Assembly (NCBI GenBank): GCA_965262605.1
Contig: CBDHFN010000003.1
Coordinates: forward strand, 496,001-560,000
Direction of reading: 5' to 3'
Origin: CBDHFN01 sp965262605
GTDB lineage: Bacteria; Pseudomonadota; Alphaproteobacteria; JASGCL01
Length of the DNA: 64,000 bases
Each line of letters starts with the position of its first letter. Position 1 is the stretch's first letter. The translations under genes were made by a program, and so were the position numbers. Under the pieces are notes generated by a model. It was not told the DNA's origin. It searched no databases and saw nothing but the letters and a program-made list of their open reading frames with translations. Positions 24,728 to 33,716 of the stretch are shown here, one piece after another.

Positions 24728-26137
24728 ATGACTGATACAAAATTACAAAAAACCGCGCAAGCGATAACGAACGCCGATAATAATAATTTTTTCCATCCTT
24801 GGGAATATATGGGCGATCATGGGCATAACGAACGAACGATTATTGAATCGGCTAACGGCGTTTATATAAAAGATATTTACGGCAATGAATTGCTTGATGC
24901 GCCAGCGGGTATGTGGTGCGTGCAAGTTGGGCATGGGCGCAAAGAAATTGCCGATGCGGTGCATGCGCAAATTATGAAAATTCCTTATTTTAGCCCATTT
25001 GGCGTGACAAATCCGATTGCGACGCAATTGGCGGAACGCTTGGCTGATAAAGCTCCGGGTGATTGCACCAAAGTATTTTTCACGACGGGTGGTTCCACGG
25101 CGGTTGATTCCGCGGTAAGATTCGTGCATTATTATAATAATTTAAAAAATCGCCCGAACAAGAAAATTATCCTGTCGCGCGAATTTGCCTTTCACGGCAG
25201 CACCTATATGACAGCTTCGCTTTGTGGCAAGGAACGCGACCGAAGCTTTTTTGATATACATGAAAAAGGCGTGCATATATTACCGCATGTTAATCCCATT
25301 CGCCGTTCGCATAACCAATCGGTGGAAGAATTTTGCGATGAAAAAATTCAAGATTTACGCGATGCGATTACTAAAATTGGTGCCCAAAATATTGGAGCTT
25401 TCATTGGCGAACCGGTGCAAGCATCGGGCGGAGTAATTGTTGCCCCCGAAGGATATTTAAAACGCGTATGGCAAATTTGCAAAGAAAATGATATTTTATT
25501 CATCGCTGATGAAGTCGTAACTGGATTTGGAAGATTGGGGCATTGGTTTTCCATTGAAAAAGTTTTTGGCATTCAACCCGACATGGTCACCATGGCAAAG
25601 GGGTTAACTTCGGGTTATGTGCCGATGGGGGCTTTAATGATTTCCAAAAAATTAATCGACGAAGTTGGTTCCCACAAGGATTTAAATCCGATTTTCTCCA
25701 ATGGTTATACTTATGCTGGGCACCCCGTTTCCGCCGCTGCCGCCATGGCAAGCATGGATATTATTGAAAATGAAAATCTGTTGGAACGGGTGCGCGAATT
25801 AACGCCTTATTTCCAAGATTCCTTAAACAGCTTAAATGACTTACCCTTAGTCGGCAATACAAGGGGCATGGGCTTAATGGGCTGTATGGAGATTAAAACA
25901 AATCTTGCCAGCGAGGGTGAGTTGTTAAAATTGGATAAAAATATCGCCGCGATGATTGATGCGCATTGCCAAAAAATGGGGTTATTAGTGCGCCCGATGA
26001 TAAGCAGTTGCGTTATGTCGCCGCCATTTACCATTACCAAACCCCAAATCGGCACGATATTTAAAACCCTGCGCCGCGGCATTGAAATGACGCAAGATGA
26101 TTTACGCGCGCAAGGTAGAGGGCATATTTTTGAGTAA
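24728..26137 (+). CDS. Class III (omega) aminotransferase, putrescine/beta-alanine:pyruvate type
   Basis: 469 residues. FFHPWEYMGDHG, then LDAPAGMWCVQVGHGRKEIA, TTGGSTAVDSAVRFVHYY, LFIADEVVTGFGRLGHWF and the PLP lysine in MAKGLTSGYVPMGA show a fold-type I omega-aminotransferase. PAGMWCVQVG is close to SpuC/omega-amino acid:pyruvate enzymes. It stands divergent from the polyamine transporter, which supports catabolism of putrescine or a similar amine, but taurine or beta-alanine are not excluded. No Shine-Dalgarno; probable leaderless mRNA, see the promoter entry. Confidence 0.85.
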   Translation: MTDTKLQKTAQAITNADNNNFFHPWEYMGDHGHNERTIIESANGVYIKDIYGNELLDAPAGMWCVQVGHGRKEIADAVHAQIMKIPYFSPFGVTNPIATQLAERLADKAPGDCTKVFFTTGGSTAVDSAVRFVHYYNNLKNRPNKKIILSREFAFHGSTYMTASLCGKERDRSFFDIHEKGVHILPHVNPIRRSHNQSVEEFCDEKIQDLRDAITKIGAQNIGAFIGEPVQASGGVIVAPEGYLKRVWQICKENDILFIADEVVTGFGRLGHWFSIEKVFGIQPDMVTMAKGLTSGYVPMGALMISKKLIDEVGSHKDLNPIFSNGYTYAGHPVSAAAAMASMDIIENENLLERVRELTPYFQDSLNSLNDLPLVGNTRGMGLMGCMEIKTNLASEGELLKLDKNIAAMIDAHCQKMGLLVRPMISSCVMSPPFTITKPQIGTIFKTLRRGIEMTQDDLRAQGRGHIFE

Positions 26138-26159
26138 ATATGGCTATTTTGACTATATA

Positions 26160-27119
26160 TTACTTGTCTGGTGATTGATTCGGGGAATAATAAATTATTA
26201 AAATAAATATTACCCCTAAAAATAATTGGGCATTATTTGGGGAAAATATTGGGGCTAATATATATTGGTAATCACTATTGCTAAGCAATAAATTCAAATA
26301 TTTCAGCAAGTTTTGTAAATAATATTGCAACCATAAAAATATAAAACACCCCGATATAACCCCGCTAAACGCGCGCCCGCAAATGATGCTAATTAATAAA
26401 ATATCCATGGCAATATCTAAACCCAACATCGTGTCAATATTGACAAATTGCCACCAAAAACCAGCCATAAATCCCGCCAAACTTGCCCAAATTGCCGAAA
26501 TTATCACGCCAACCATTTGAAAATTCGCAGGTTCATAGCCAAACGATGCGGCGCGAATTGGGTTATGCTTTATCGCCAGTAATATATTGCCAAAATGGCT
26601 GGTAATTATCCGATAAAGTATGATTAACGCCGCCGCCATGATAAAGAAAAGCACATAATATGCAAATATTTTGCCGATGGGATAATTTATAAGGTAATTA
26701 ATACCATCTTCACCGCCAGTTATCGCGCTAAATTGGCTAAATAATGATGCAACGCCCCCCAAAAGCACAAGCGAAAACATGGTAAAAAATATTGCTTGAA
26801 ATCGGCGCAATAAAAACCCCATTAAAATAGCTATCGTGATGCTAAGTAATAATGCCCCCAGCATATATAATATCGCAATTGGCAAATTGCCGTTTAATTT
26901 ACTTGCCAAAGCAATACTATAACCGCCCAAGGCATAAAAGACACCATGGGCAAATGAAATAATGCCGCTTGTATGGTATAAAATATTATAACCCGCAATT
27001 AATACGATATAAATGAGTATTTTTGCCCCTAAATTTGTTAATTGCACGCCACCAATCCATGGAATTACCATTAAAAAACCAATAATAGCTATATTAGCCT
27101 TAAAAATTAATTTATTCAT
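26160..27119 (-). CDS. livM: Branched-chain amino acid-type ABC permease LivM
   Basis: 319 residues with eight or nine membrane helices. GYNILYHTSGIISFAHGVFYALGGY is the LivM landmark and AIKHNPIRAASFGYEPANFQMVGV is the cytosolic loop that contacts the ATPase. No ATPase is fused at the C-terminus. The family imports branched-chain or other hydrophobic amino acids, urea or amides. Last gene of the run; starts 4 nt inside livH. Ligand unknown. Confidence 0.85.
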   Translation of the reverse strand: MNKLIFKANIAIIGFLMVIPWIGGVQLTNLGAKILIYIVLIAGYNILYHTSGIISFAHGVFYALGGYSIALASKLNGNLPIAILYMLGALLLSITIAILMGFLLRRFQAIFFTMFSLVLLGGVASLFSQFSAITGGEDGINYLINYPIGKIFAYYVLFFIMAAALIILYRIITSHFGNILLAIKHNPIRAASFGYEPANFQMVGVIISAIWASLAGFMAGFWWQFVNIDTMLGLDIAMDILLISIICGRAFSGVISGCFIFLWLQYYLQNLLKYLNLLLSNSDYQYILAPIFSPNNAQLFLGVIFILIIYYSPNQSPDK

Positions 27120-28084
27120 GAATGCCTATCCTTAAATAAGCCATTTGGTCGCCATAATAACACGAAAAACAGCACAATTAATAAGCAAAAATTCGGCAAT
27201 TTTGGCGCGATATAGCCGACATAATTCGTAAAGACTCCCAAAAAAATCGCGCTATAATAACTGCCACGGATATTGCCTAACCCCCCCATGATAATGATGA
27301 TAAAAAGCAACGAAGGTATATCAATGGCAATTTTCGTTGAAAAAACTTCGCCCTGCATGGCAATCAAGGCACCCCCCAAACCACCTAAGGCAGAACCAAC
27401 AATAAATATAATTAAAAAATACTGCCGTGGATAATAGCCAAAAATATCAAGCATTTGCGGATTTTCTACCAAAGCGCGCAGCATAATTCCTAATTTTGTT
27501 TGGTATAAAATTATTTCGCATGAAATTAAAATTGCTAAACCCAATATTATCGTGAAAATCCGCAAATAACTAATGGAAAAATCACCAATTAAAACTAAAC
27601 CGCTAAGCAAATTGGGCATGGTTAAAATATGCGCGCCCCAGAATATTTTTATTAATTCAACACCAATAATTAAGCCACCGCTTGTGGTTAAAATTTGCAT
27701 AAACTGATTATTTTTGGTGGGTTTTACCAATATTCTTTCAAAAATAATACTTATCAGCGCAGAAAATACCATCGCGCCAATTAAGCCGAATAGCAAAATC
27801 AACCAAGGCGATAAAAATTCAGCGGCATTGTGCAAGCCATGAAAAATACTATATGCGACAAATGCCCCTAAGGCTAAAAATATGCCATGACCAAAATTTG
27901 CCACCTTTGCCATGCCGTATATCATGCTAAGCCCGCTTGTCGCAATAAAAATCATACTGCCCGTGGCGATACCCGCCACCGATAAAGTAAAAAATATGGC
28001 GGTATTAGGCAAGATTATCAGCGCAATCGCCATAATCAGCAAAAAAATCAACCATGGTTGGTAATGATAGGGGATTTTCAGCAT
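27116..28084 (-). CDS. livH: Branched-chain amino acid-type ABC permease LivH
   Basis: 322 residues, about eight membrane helices. ATSGLSMIYGMAKVANFGHGIFLALGAFVAYSI is the LivH signature region, and MLRALVENPQMLDIFGYYPRQ the coupling loop. GGALIAMQGEVFSTKIAIDI is typical. Overlaps livF by 7 nt and livM by 4 nt, so all three are translationally coupled. Confidence 0.87.
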   Translation of the reverse strand: MLKIPYHYQPWLIFLLIMAIALIILPNTAIFFTLSVAGIATGSMIFIATSGLSMIYGMAKVANFGHGIFLALGAFVAYSIFHGLHNAAEFLSPWLILLFGLIGAMVFSALISIIFERILVKPTKNNQFMQILTTSGGLIIGVELIKIFWGAHILTMPNLLSGLVLIGDFSISYLRIFTIILGLAILISCEIILYQTKLGIMLRALVENPQMLDIFGYYPRQYFLIIFIVGSALGGLGGALIAMQGEVFSTKIAIDIPSLLFIIIIMGGLGNIRGSYYSAIFLGVFTNYVGYIAPKLPNFCLLIVLFFVLLWRPNGLFKDRHS

Positions 28085-28758
28085 GGCGATTTTTCAAATT
28101 TATGGGGGGCATCTTGGGCAATGACGCGCCCACCCGCCATTAAAATCACCCAATTCGCCATTTGCTGGGCGATTTGCCATTGTTTTTCCACCCATAAAAT
28201 AGTTGTGCCTTGATTTTGGCAAGTTTTCAATAAATTTATCAAGCTTTTGGCAATGTCTGGGGCAAGCCCTTGCAGGGGTTCATCAAGAATCAATAAATCG
28301 CATGGAGTTATTAACGCACTGAAAATGGCAATAATTTGTTGCTGTCCGCCCGATAATGTGCCAGTTTTTTGCTGCCAAATTTGCTTAACAATCGGTAAAG
28401 CATTGTGCAACCAAGCTAATCTTTCTTGATTAATTTGCCAATGATTGGCGCATAAAATATATTCTTCGGTGCTAAGGCTGGGTATCATCGCTTGATTTTC
28501 GGGCACAAAGCGAATATTTTTTGCCCATAATTGTGCGGTTGCAATATTGGTAATATCTTGATTTTTATAAATAATTTTGCCATTGCTGGGGTGATATATC
28601 CCCATGATATGCCGTAAAATTGTTGTTTTGCCCGCGCCATTATGCCCATAAATCATGGTTATTGATTGGGGTTTAATCTTAAAATCAATGGCATTAATAA
28701 TTTTATTGCCGCCTATTTCACCGCTGATATTTTGGCATTCAAGAATAAATTCAGTCAT
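28078..28758 (-). CDS. livF: Branched-chain amino acid-type ABC ATPase LivF
   Basis: 226 residues from ATG 28758 (MTEFILECQ). Walker A GHNGAGKTT, then IRFVPENQAMIPSLSTEEY, signature TLSGGQQQIIAIFSAL and Walker B LLILDEPLQGLAPDIAKSL follow the LivF form (FVPENxxxFPxLSVxEN). The switch region reads ILWVEKQW, with Glu-Lys where His is usual in other ABC ATPases but Glu-Gln is common in LivF. A further 47 codons upstream (to 28899) overlap the previous gene and are unlike the family. The usual partner LivG is not in the window. Confidence 0.82.
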   Translation of the reverse strand: MTEFILECQNISGEIGGNKIINAIDFKIKPQSITMIYGHNGAGKTTILRHIMGIYHPSNGKIIYKNQDITNIATAQLWAKNIRFVPENQAMIPSLSTEEYILCANHWQINQERLAWLHNALPIVKQIWQQKTGTLSGGQQQIIAIFSALITPCDLLILDEPLQGLAPDIAKSLINLLKTCQNQGTTILWVEKQWQIAQQMANWVILMAGGRVIAQDAPHKFEKSPC

Positions 28759-29497
28759 TATTTTTATAATATTCGCAACCAATATATTGGTCATAGCCAA
28801 GTTGTTCGCATAATTGCCAAAATTCTTGATAATCAAACGCGCTTGATTGCGTAAAAGGGCAAAGCCGATGCGGGATTGTGGCGACTTGGACATGCCCAAT
28901 ATAATTAAAATATTGCCTAAAATTTGCCAAAATATCCAAACCCATCATGCCAATATGAAAAACATCAAATTGTAATTTTAACTGCGGATGGTGAAAATCA
29001 TCAATTATTCTTATCGCATCTGTTAAATTATTAACCATATAATTCGGCATGGTAATTTTATTTATTGGTTCAATTAAAATCGTTATTTGATGATATTTTT
29101 TATCTGCGATTTTTTCAAGAATATAGGCAATATTTTCATAAAAAACATGGATTCCTTGGTGAAAATCAATTAAACCCGCCATAAAATGCAATTTATCAAC
29201 CCCTAATTGCAACGCATAATTAAGTTCGGTTTCAAGGGTATTTCTAAAATTTTCTTGGCTATCTTTCAGCGCGCCGATGCCTTTTTGTTTTTGCCAATCA
29301 CCAACGGCAATATTAAATAATCTTATCGGCAATAATTTCGTCGCCTCTTGCCATTGCGCAATCGGGAATTCTAATGGGCTTAATAATTCAATGCCATGGT
29401 AATTTTGGTTTTTTTCTTGCAAAATAAGCGGAATTTTTGCTAGATTATTTGGAATATTCTGATGCCAAAACGAAATATTTGGGCAAAATTTAAGCAT
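28751..29497 (-). CDS. Hydroxypyruvate isomerase-family TIM-barrel protein
   Basis: 248 residues. MLKFCPNISFWHQ, GIELLSPLEFPIAQWQEA, ITILIEPINKITMPNYMVN and LKLQFDVFHIGMMG match the Hyi/OtnI xylose-isomerase-like barrel, with the metal-ligand Glu (LIEPIN) and Asp (FDVFH) visible. Family members convert hydroxypyruvate and tartronate semialdehyde or isomerise threonic-acid-related sugars. The start is set by ATG at 29497, which overlaps the dapF stop by 8 nt. Embedded between dapF and livF, it may degrade an imported compound. Confidence 0.78.
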   Translation of the reverse strand: MLKFCPNISFWHQNIPNNLAKIPLILQEKNQNYHGIELLSPLEFPIAQWQEATKLLPIRLFNIAVGDWQKQKGIGALKDSQENFRNTLETELNYALQLGVDKLHFMAGLIDFHQGIHVFYENIAYILEKIADKKYHQITILIEPINKITMPNYMVNNLTDAIRIIDDFHHPQLKLQFDVFHIGMMGLDILANFRQYFNYIGHVQVATIPHRLCPFTQSSAFDYQEFWQLCEQLGYDQYIGCEYYKNND

Positions 29498-30305
29498 TAG
29501 TAAAAACACCCTTAAAAGTCATTATTGCTGGTCCCGTCATGATTATTTCACCATATTCATTAAATCGCATTAATAATTTCCCGCCGTCCAACATAAATTC
29601 GCACGAATTATTAATCATTTGCTGTTTATGTAAAACTGCAAAAGCCGCACAAACCCCCGAACCACACGCCAAGGTAATACCAACCCCCCGTTCAAACACC
29701 CGTAAGCGATAGATATTATCCGAAATTTTACTGACAAATTCAACATTCGTGCGTTTGGGAAATATTGGGTGCGATTCAACCATTGCCCCTAAATTTGCTA
29801 AATCAATTTTTGTGGCATCATCAACAATAAAAACCGCGTGCGGATTGCCAATTTGTGCGCCAAATGGACGGGGTAATTGCGCAATATCAATAGGTATACA
29901 GCCATTTTCATCGTAATTGCCAATAATTGGAATTAATGGTGCGTCAAAAATTGGCTTGCCCATATTTACAGCAATAGAACCATTATCCAGTATTTCACAG
30001 TGCAAAACCCCGACGGGACCCAATATTTTTAAAGATTTTTTTTGAGTTCGTTGAAATAAATAATCTGCAACGGCGCGCGTGCCATTACCGCAAGCCTCGG
30101 CTAGCGTGCCATCAGCATTATAAATTTCAATATGCGCATCATATTTATCATGCGCTTTAACAATAAATAATTGATCGCAGCCAATACCAAAATGCCTGTC
30201 AGCCAATAATTTAATGGTTGCATTGGGATATTGTTCGGCTATTATGATAAAATCATTACCACAGCCATGATATTTAACAAAATTAATATTATTGTTTTTT
30301 GACAT
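29490..30305 (-). CDS. dapF: Diaminopimelate epimerase
   Basis: 271 residues from ATG 30305 (MSKNNNINFVKYHGCGNDF). The catalytic cysteines are in EACGNGTRA and LACGSGVCAAF; GCGNDFIII and PHAVFIVDD are family blocks. It makes meso-diaminopimelate for lysine and peptidoglycan. The start overlaps the tolC stop, and its stop overlaps the next gene, so it is translationally coupled on both sides. An upstream ATG (30350) would add 15 residues but is in the tolC coding region. Confidence 0.95.
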   Translation of the reverse strand: MSKNNNINFVKYHGCGNDFIIIAEQYPNATIKLLADRHFGIGCDQLFIVKAHDKYDAHIEIYNADGTLAEACGNGTRAVADYLFQRTQKKSLKILGPVGVLHCEILDNGSIAVNMGKPIFDAPLIPIIGNYDENGCIPIDIAQLPRPFGAQIGNPHAVFIVDDATKIDLANLGAMVESHPIFPKRTNVEFVSKISDNIYRLRVFERGVGITLACGSGVCAAFAVLHKQQMINNSCEFMLDGGKLLMRFNEYGEIIMTGPAIMTFKGVFTNA

Positions 30306-32799
30306 TAGTAAAAATAGACGGCGCGGGGGCATAAATGGGATATTGCCCATTTGATGCGGTTGCTTCGTTTAATAATTGTTGTTGTTTAACGGCGCGTTCA
30401 TAAGCTAAAGCTTGTCTTTGATTACTATCCCTTGCCAAAGAAGCCGCGTCTAAACCAAATGCCGTTGCCCCTGCCAATCCAGCCGTTGAACCAATTGCGG
30501 AAGTGGGATTATTGGATAATCGTTGCAAATTATCAACCGAAGGAAAAAGTCCCTTAGTGGCAATTAAATCATCATTCGCTTCGCCTTGGGGCAGTAAACC
30601 GCCATTTTGTTTTAACGCCGCAATTTGCGCGTTAAGTTGGGCTTGATTGATGGGCTTGACATTATTCGTTTTGGCGGAATTTTGTGCCTGCGCTTGGTTT
30701 GTCGCTTTGGGTGCTTGATTGCCTTTTGCATCAACTATAGGTAAGCTTGTTTGCGCCGTGGCAACTTGCTGAATATTCAAGGGTTGTAAATTTGTTGCCT
30801 TTGCCAAAGGTTGTGGCGCATTAGGTTGCGAATAAGCAACGGGCTTTTGATTATTATCAAATCGGTAATTTAATTTTAAATTATCATCACCAATAAAATC
30901 AAGATTATCTAAATTTTCCAAATCATCAAGCGTTGGCGCCCCACCAATTTTGGGGGCGGGTTTGATTGCGGCGGGCGCAGGTGCAGGGGCGGGCGCAGGC
31001 GCAACCGCGGCTTTGGGTGCTGGTGCCGCCGCGGCAGCTTTGGGGGCTGCTTTGGGGGCTGGTGCTTGCGCTTCGCCAAAATCACCATTATCATTAAATA
31101 AATCATTCATGGTTTTATTGGAATTGGGCGCTGGTGCCGCATTATTCGCGGCTTTTGGCGGATTAAATTGGGGCACGGCGGGCGTAAATGCTCCACCGCC
31201 ACCTTGCGCGCCACCTTGCGCGGCACTTGCTGGCTGATAAGGTTGCGAAATGGGCGAATTTGTCGCTTGGGGTGGTTGAATCGGCGTTTGTTCTGGCGCG
31301 TAATTTGGGAATCCTTGATAAGGACTTACGCCACCATAATTTGCCACTTGGGGCTTATAATAAGGCACCGAACCATATGCACCGGGTTGGGGTTGCACCG
31401 CAGAATTATTAAATAATGCTTTTTGTTTAGCTTCGCTTACCACCGAACCTTGCGAATAAAAAGTTGGCTCATCAGGGGTAATAATATTTAACGATGGCAA
31501 TAATTGCCCCGTTGCTTGTAATACCCGATACGAAGAATACATTTCATTATATATGGCGGTGATTAAATTTACTTGCGATTCATATAATTGTGATTCGGAT
31601 TGCAAGACATCTAAAAGCGTGCGCGTGCCTGCTTCATATTGTTTAACAAAAATTTCCCTTACTTGCTCATAGGCTTTATTTTCTTTTTGATTTGCCGCGA
31701 CTGCTTCACGCGACGCAATTAAAGCTGCCCAAGCTCTTCTTGTGCTTTCTTCTACTTCACGCACGGCGCGATTATAATTTTGCCTTGAAGACCCCAATTG
31801 AAAAGTTTGTTGCTTGACCGTAGAATTTAACAAACCACCATCATAAATTTTATACGATACCCCCAATGTACCCGATAAGTCTTTTTGGAAATTGCTATTT
31901 GATGTGGAAAAATCTTTTGACCCACCACCGGTTAAAGTAAAATCAACTTTCGGCAAATGACCAGATTCGGTAATATCAATCGCTTTTCTGGCGGTTTCAA
32001 TATCAACCCTTGCCCCAGCAATTGTCGGCGAATTTTGCAAAGCAGCACCAATGGCGGCTTGCAAATTGCGTGGTAATAATTCGCGCGGCACGGCGGGGCG
32101 AATCATGGTTGCAGGTGTTGACCCAATGGTTCGTTTATATGTCGCCCTTGAATCGCGTAGCCTTGATTGCGCTTGTGCCAAAATATTTTGCGCCGATGCA
32201 ACCCGAAATAACGCGGTTTGCACATCCGATAAAGTTGCCGCACCCGCCGCGACTTTTTTCTCAACTAAGGCAAGATTCTCATTATGTCTTTTAAGGTTAT
32301 CTTCGGCAAGCGCGGTTAATTCGCGTTCTTGCATGGTTTGCAAATAAACTTGCACGGCGGCTAACGCCGTAGTTTCGGCGGTATTATTCACCGTGTATCT
32401 TGAAGATAGGGCTTGATTCTCGCCGCGTTGCACTTCATGGGCAGTTTGCGAACCATCATAAATATTTTGTTGCAACGAAACAGAACCACTAAATCTTTGA
32501 CCAGTGCTTCGTGGATTGGCACCTTGACCCGAATCATGAAATTGCCAGCCCGTGCTTGTTGTAAAGCTAACTTGGGGCAGAAATCTTGATTCGGTAATTT
32601 TTACGGCTTGCTCCGATGCGCGCAGATTTTCAATCGCCGCACCAATTTGTGGGTTAGTTTGCAACGCTTCACGCACCGCTTCTTCAAGGGTAAAACTATA
32701 CGCATAGGGTGCGAAGCCTAATAAAAATAGACTATAAATTAGACTTTTTTGCCAGATAGCTGGGCTTGTCTTAAAGGATAAATTGGATATAATGGCCAT
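30289..32799 (-). CDS. tolC: TolC-family outer-membrane channel with long Ala/Pro/Gln-rich C-terminal extension
   Basis: 836 residues from ATG 32799 (GGAATACC upstream). A signal peptide (IWQKSLIYSLFLLGFAPYAYSF) precedes a complete TolC core at about residues 35-450: TLEEAVREALQTNPQIGAA, SLQQNIYDG, RPAVPRELLP, TARKAIDITESGHLPKVDF, YKIYDGGLLNSTVKQQTF, then TRTLLDVLQSESQLYESQVN. After this come about 370 residues rich in Ala, Pro, Gln and Asn (APAPAPAPAPAAIKPAPK type), including an acidic patch DLENLDNLDFIGDDNLKLNY. Typical TolC has 430-500 residues, so the extension is unusual. The type I secretion or RND partner is not in the window. Confidence 0.88.
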   Translation of the reverse strand: MAIISNLSFKTSPAIWQKSLIYSLFLLGFAPYAYSFTLEEAVREALQTNPQIGAAIENLRASEQAVKITESRFLPQVSFTTSTGWQFHDSGQGANPRSTGQRFSGSVSLQQNIYDGSQTAHEVQRGENQALSSRYTVNNTAETTALAAVQVYLQTMQERELTALAEDNLKRHNENLALVEKKVAAGAATLSDVQTALFRVASAQNILAQAQSRLRDSRATYKRTIGSTPATMIRPAVPRELLPRNLQAAIGAALQNSPTIAGARVDIETARKAIDITESGHLPKVDFTLTGGGSKDFSTSNSNFQKDLSGTLGVSYKIYDGGLLNSTVKQQTFQLGSSRQNYNRAVREVEESTRRAWAALIASREAVAANQKENKAYEQVREIFVKQYEAGTRTLLDVLQSESQLYESQVNLITAIYNEMYSSYRVLQATGQLLPSLNIITPDEPTFYSQGSVVSEAKQKALFNNSAVQPQPGAYGSVPYYKPQVANYGGVSPYQGFPNYAPEQTPIQPPQATNSPISQPYQPASAAQGGAQGGGGAFTPAVPQFNPPKAANNAAPAPNSNKTMNDLFNDNGDFGEAQAPAPKAAPKAAAAAPAPKAAVAPAPAPAPAPAAIKPAPKIGGAPTLDDLENLDNLDFIGDDNLKLNYRFDNNQKPVAYSQPNAPQPLAKATNLQPLNIQQVATAQTSLPIVDAKGNQAPKATNQAQAQNSAKTNNVKPINQAQLNAQIAALKQNGGLLPQGEANDDLIATKGLFPSVDNLQRLSNNPTSAIGSTAGLAGATAFGLDAASLARDSNQRQALAYERAVKQQQLLNEATASNGQYPIYAPAPSIFTNVKKQ

Positions 32800-32840
32800 T
32801 TGGTATTCCAATAACAATGAATTTATATATAATAATGCAA

Positions 32841-33716
32841 TTACAATGCCAAGTTATTAATTTTTTTATTTGTTTTTATTTGCAATCCTTGAATTAATGT
32901 CAAAGGTTGCATTTTTAAATCGTGAATAAATTGGTTATATTCAGCATCGCTTAAAGATTTATCCTCGTATAATCGCAAAATAATATCTTTATCCTTGCCG
33001 ATTATTGCCAAAAATAAATATAATAAAGGCGTGAATATTTTTGGTAATTCCAATATTTTTATTTTTTTGCCGATACTTGCCCCAATGATTTTTAACATTT
33101 CATGATATGATATTTTTGAAGCCCCAGCAATATTAAGGGCATGATTGGGAAAATAATGCAAATTAACCACTTGGGCAATTGCCTCAACCACATCGCTTTG
33201 ATGAATTGGTTGCACCATTTGGTTGGCACCCTTTGGCAACAATACCAAGGGCATATATCGCAATAATTTTAGCAAAACTGCAATATTTCGTTCCCCTTTT
33301 GCGCCATATATCATGGTCGGGTTAATCATCACCCATGGGCATGGGCAAGATTTTTCGCATAAAATTAAGGCATTTTTTACCGATTCGCTGGCGATATTGG
33401 GCACATTTGAGCGAATCCGCATGGAACCAATATTACAAAAATATTGACTGGGCAAACAATGCGGTAAAATAAATTCTGTTAATCTGGCATGGGCAACATT
33501 GATGATAATATCGTGCGATTGAAAAATTTTTTGAAAATCATTGGCAATCATTTGGCGGACATCATGATGAAATATTTGAATTTTATCTTGAAATTGGCTT
33601 AATAAAGCCGCATTATTGCGGGTAATGGCGATAATTTCATGCCCATTCGCCAATAATTTAGCGACTAAATCAAGCCCAACGCGCCCAGAAGCCCCAAATA
33701 TTACGATTCGCGCCAT
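32841..33716 (-). CDS. NAD(P)-binding SDR-like protein, NDUFA9-type
   Basis: 291 residues. A Rossmann motif GASGRVGLDLVAKLL starts the protein, and SQYFCNIGSMRIRS, INPTMIYGAKGERNIAVLLKLLRYMP and PIHQSDVVEAIAQVV follow the atypical SDR pattern of NAD(P)-binding/NDUFA9-like proteins. Catalytic YxxxK is not evident. Role unknown; family members are complex I assembly or nucleotide-sugar-like proteins. Its start overlaps the SH3-like gene stop and it ends 41 nt before tolC, so it shares that operon. Confidence 0.72.
   Translation of the reverse strand: MARIVIFGASGRVGLDLVAKLLANGHEIIAITRNNAALLSQFQDKIQIFHHDVRQMIANDFQKIFQSHDIIINVAHARLTEFILPHCLPSQYFCNIGSMRIRSNVPNIASESVKNALILCEKSCPCPWVMINPTMIYGAKGERNIAVLLKLLRYMPLVLLPKGANQMVQPIHQSDVVEAIAQVVNLHYFPNHALNIAGASKISYHEMLKIIGASIGKKIKILELPKIFTPLLYLFLAIIGKDKDIILRLYEDKSLSDAEYNQFIHDLKMQPLTLIQGLQIKTNKKINNLAL

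Noticed and set aside
30950..31237. An Ala/Gly-rich open frame opposite the tolC extension
   Set aside because: It mirrors the low-complexity GC-richer codons of the tolC tail; no independent support.
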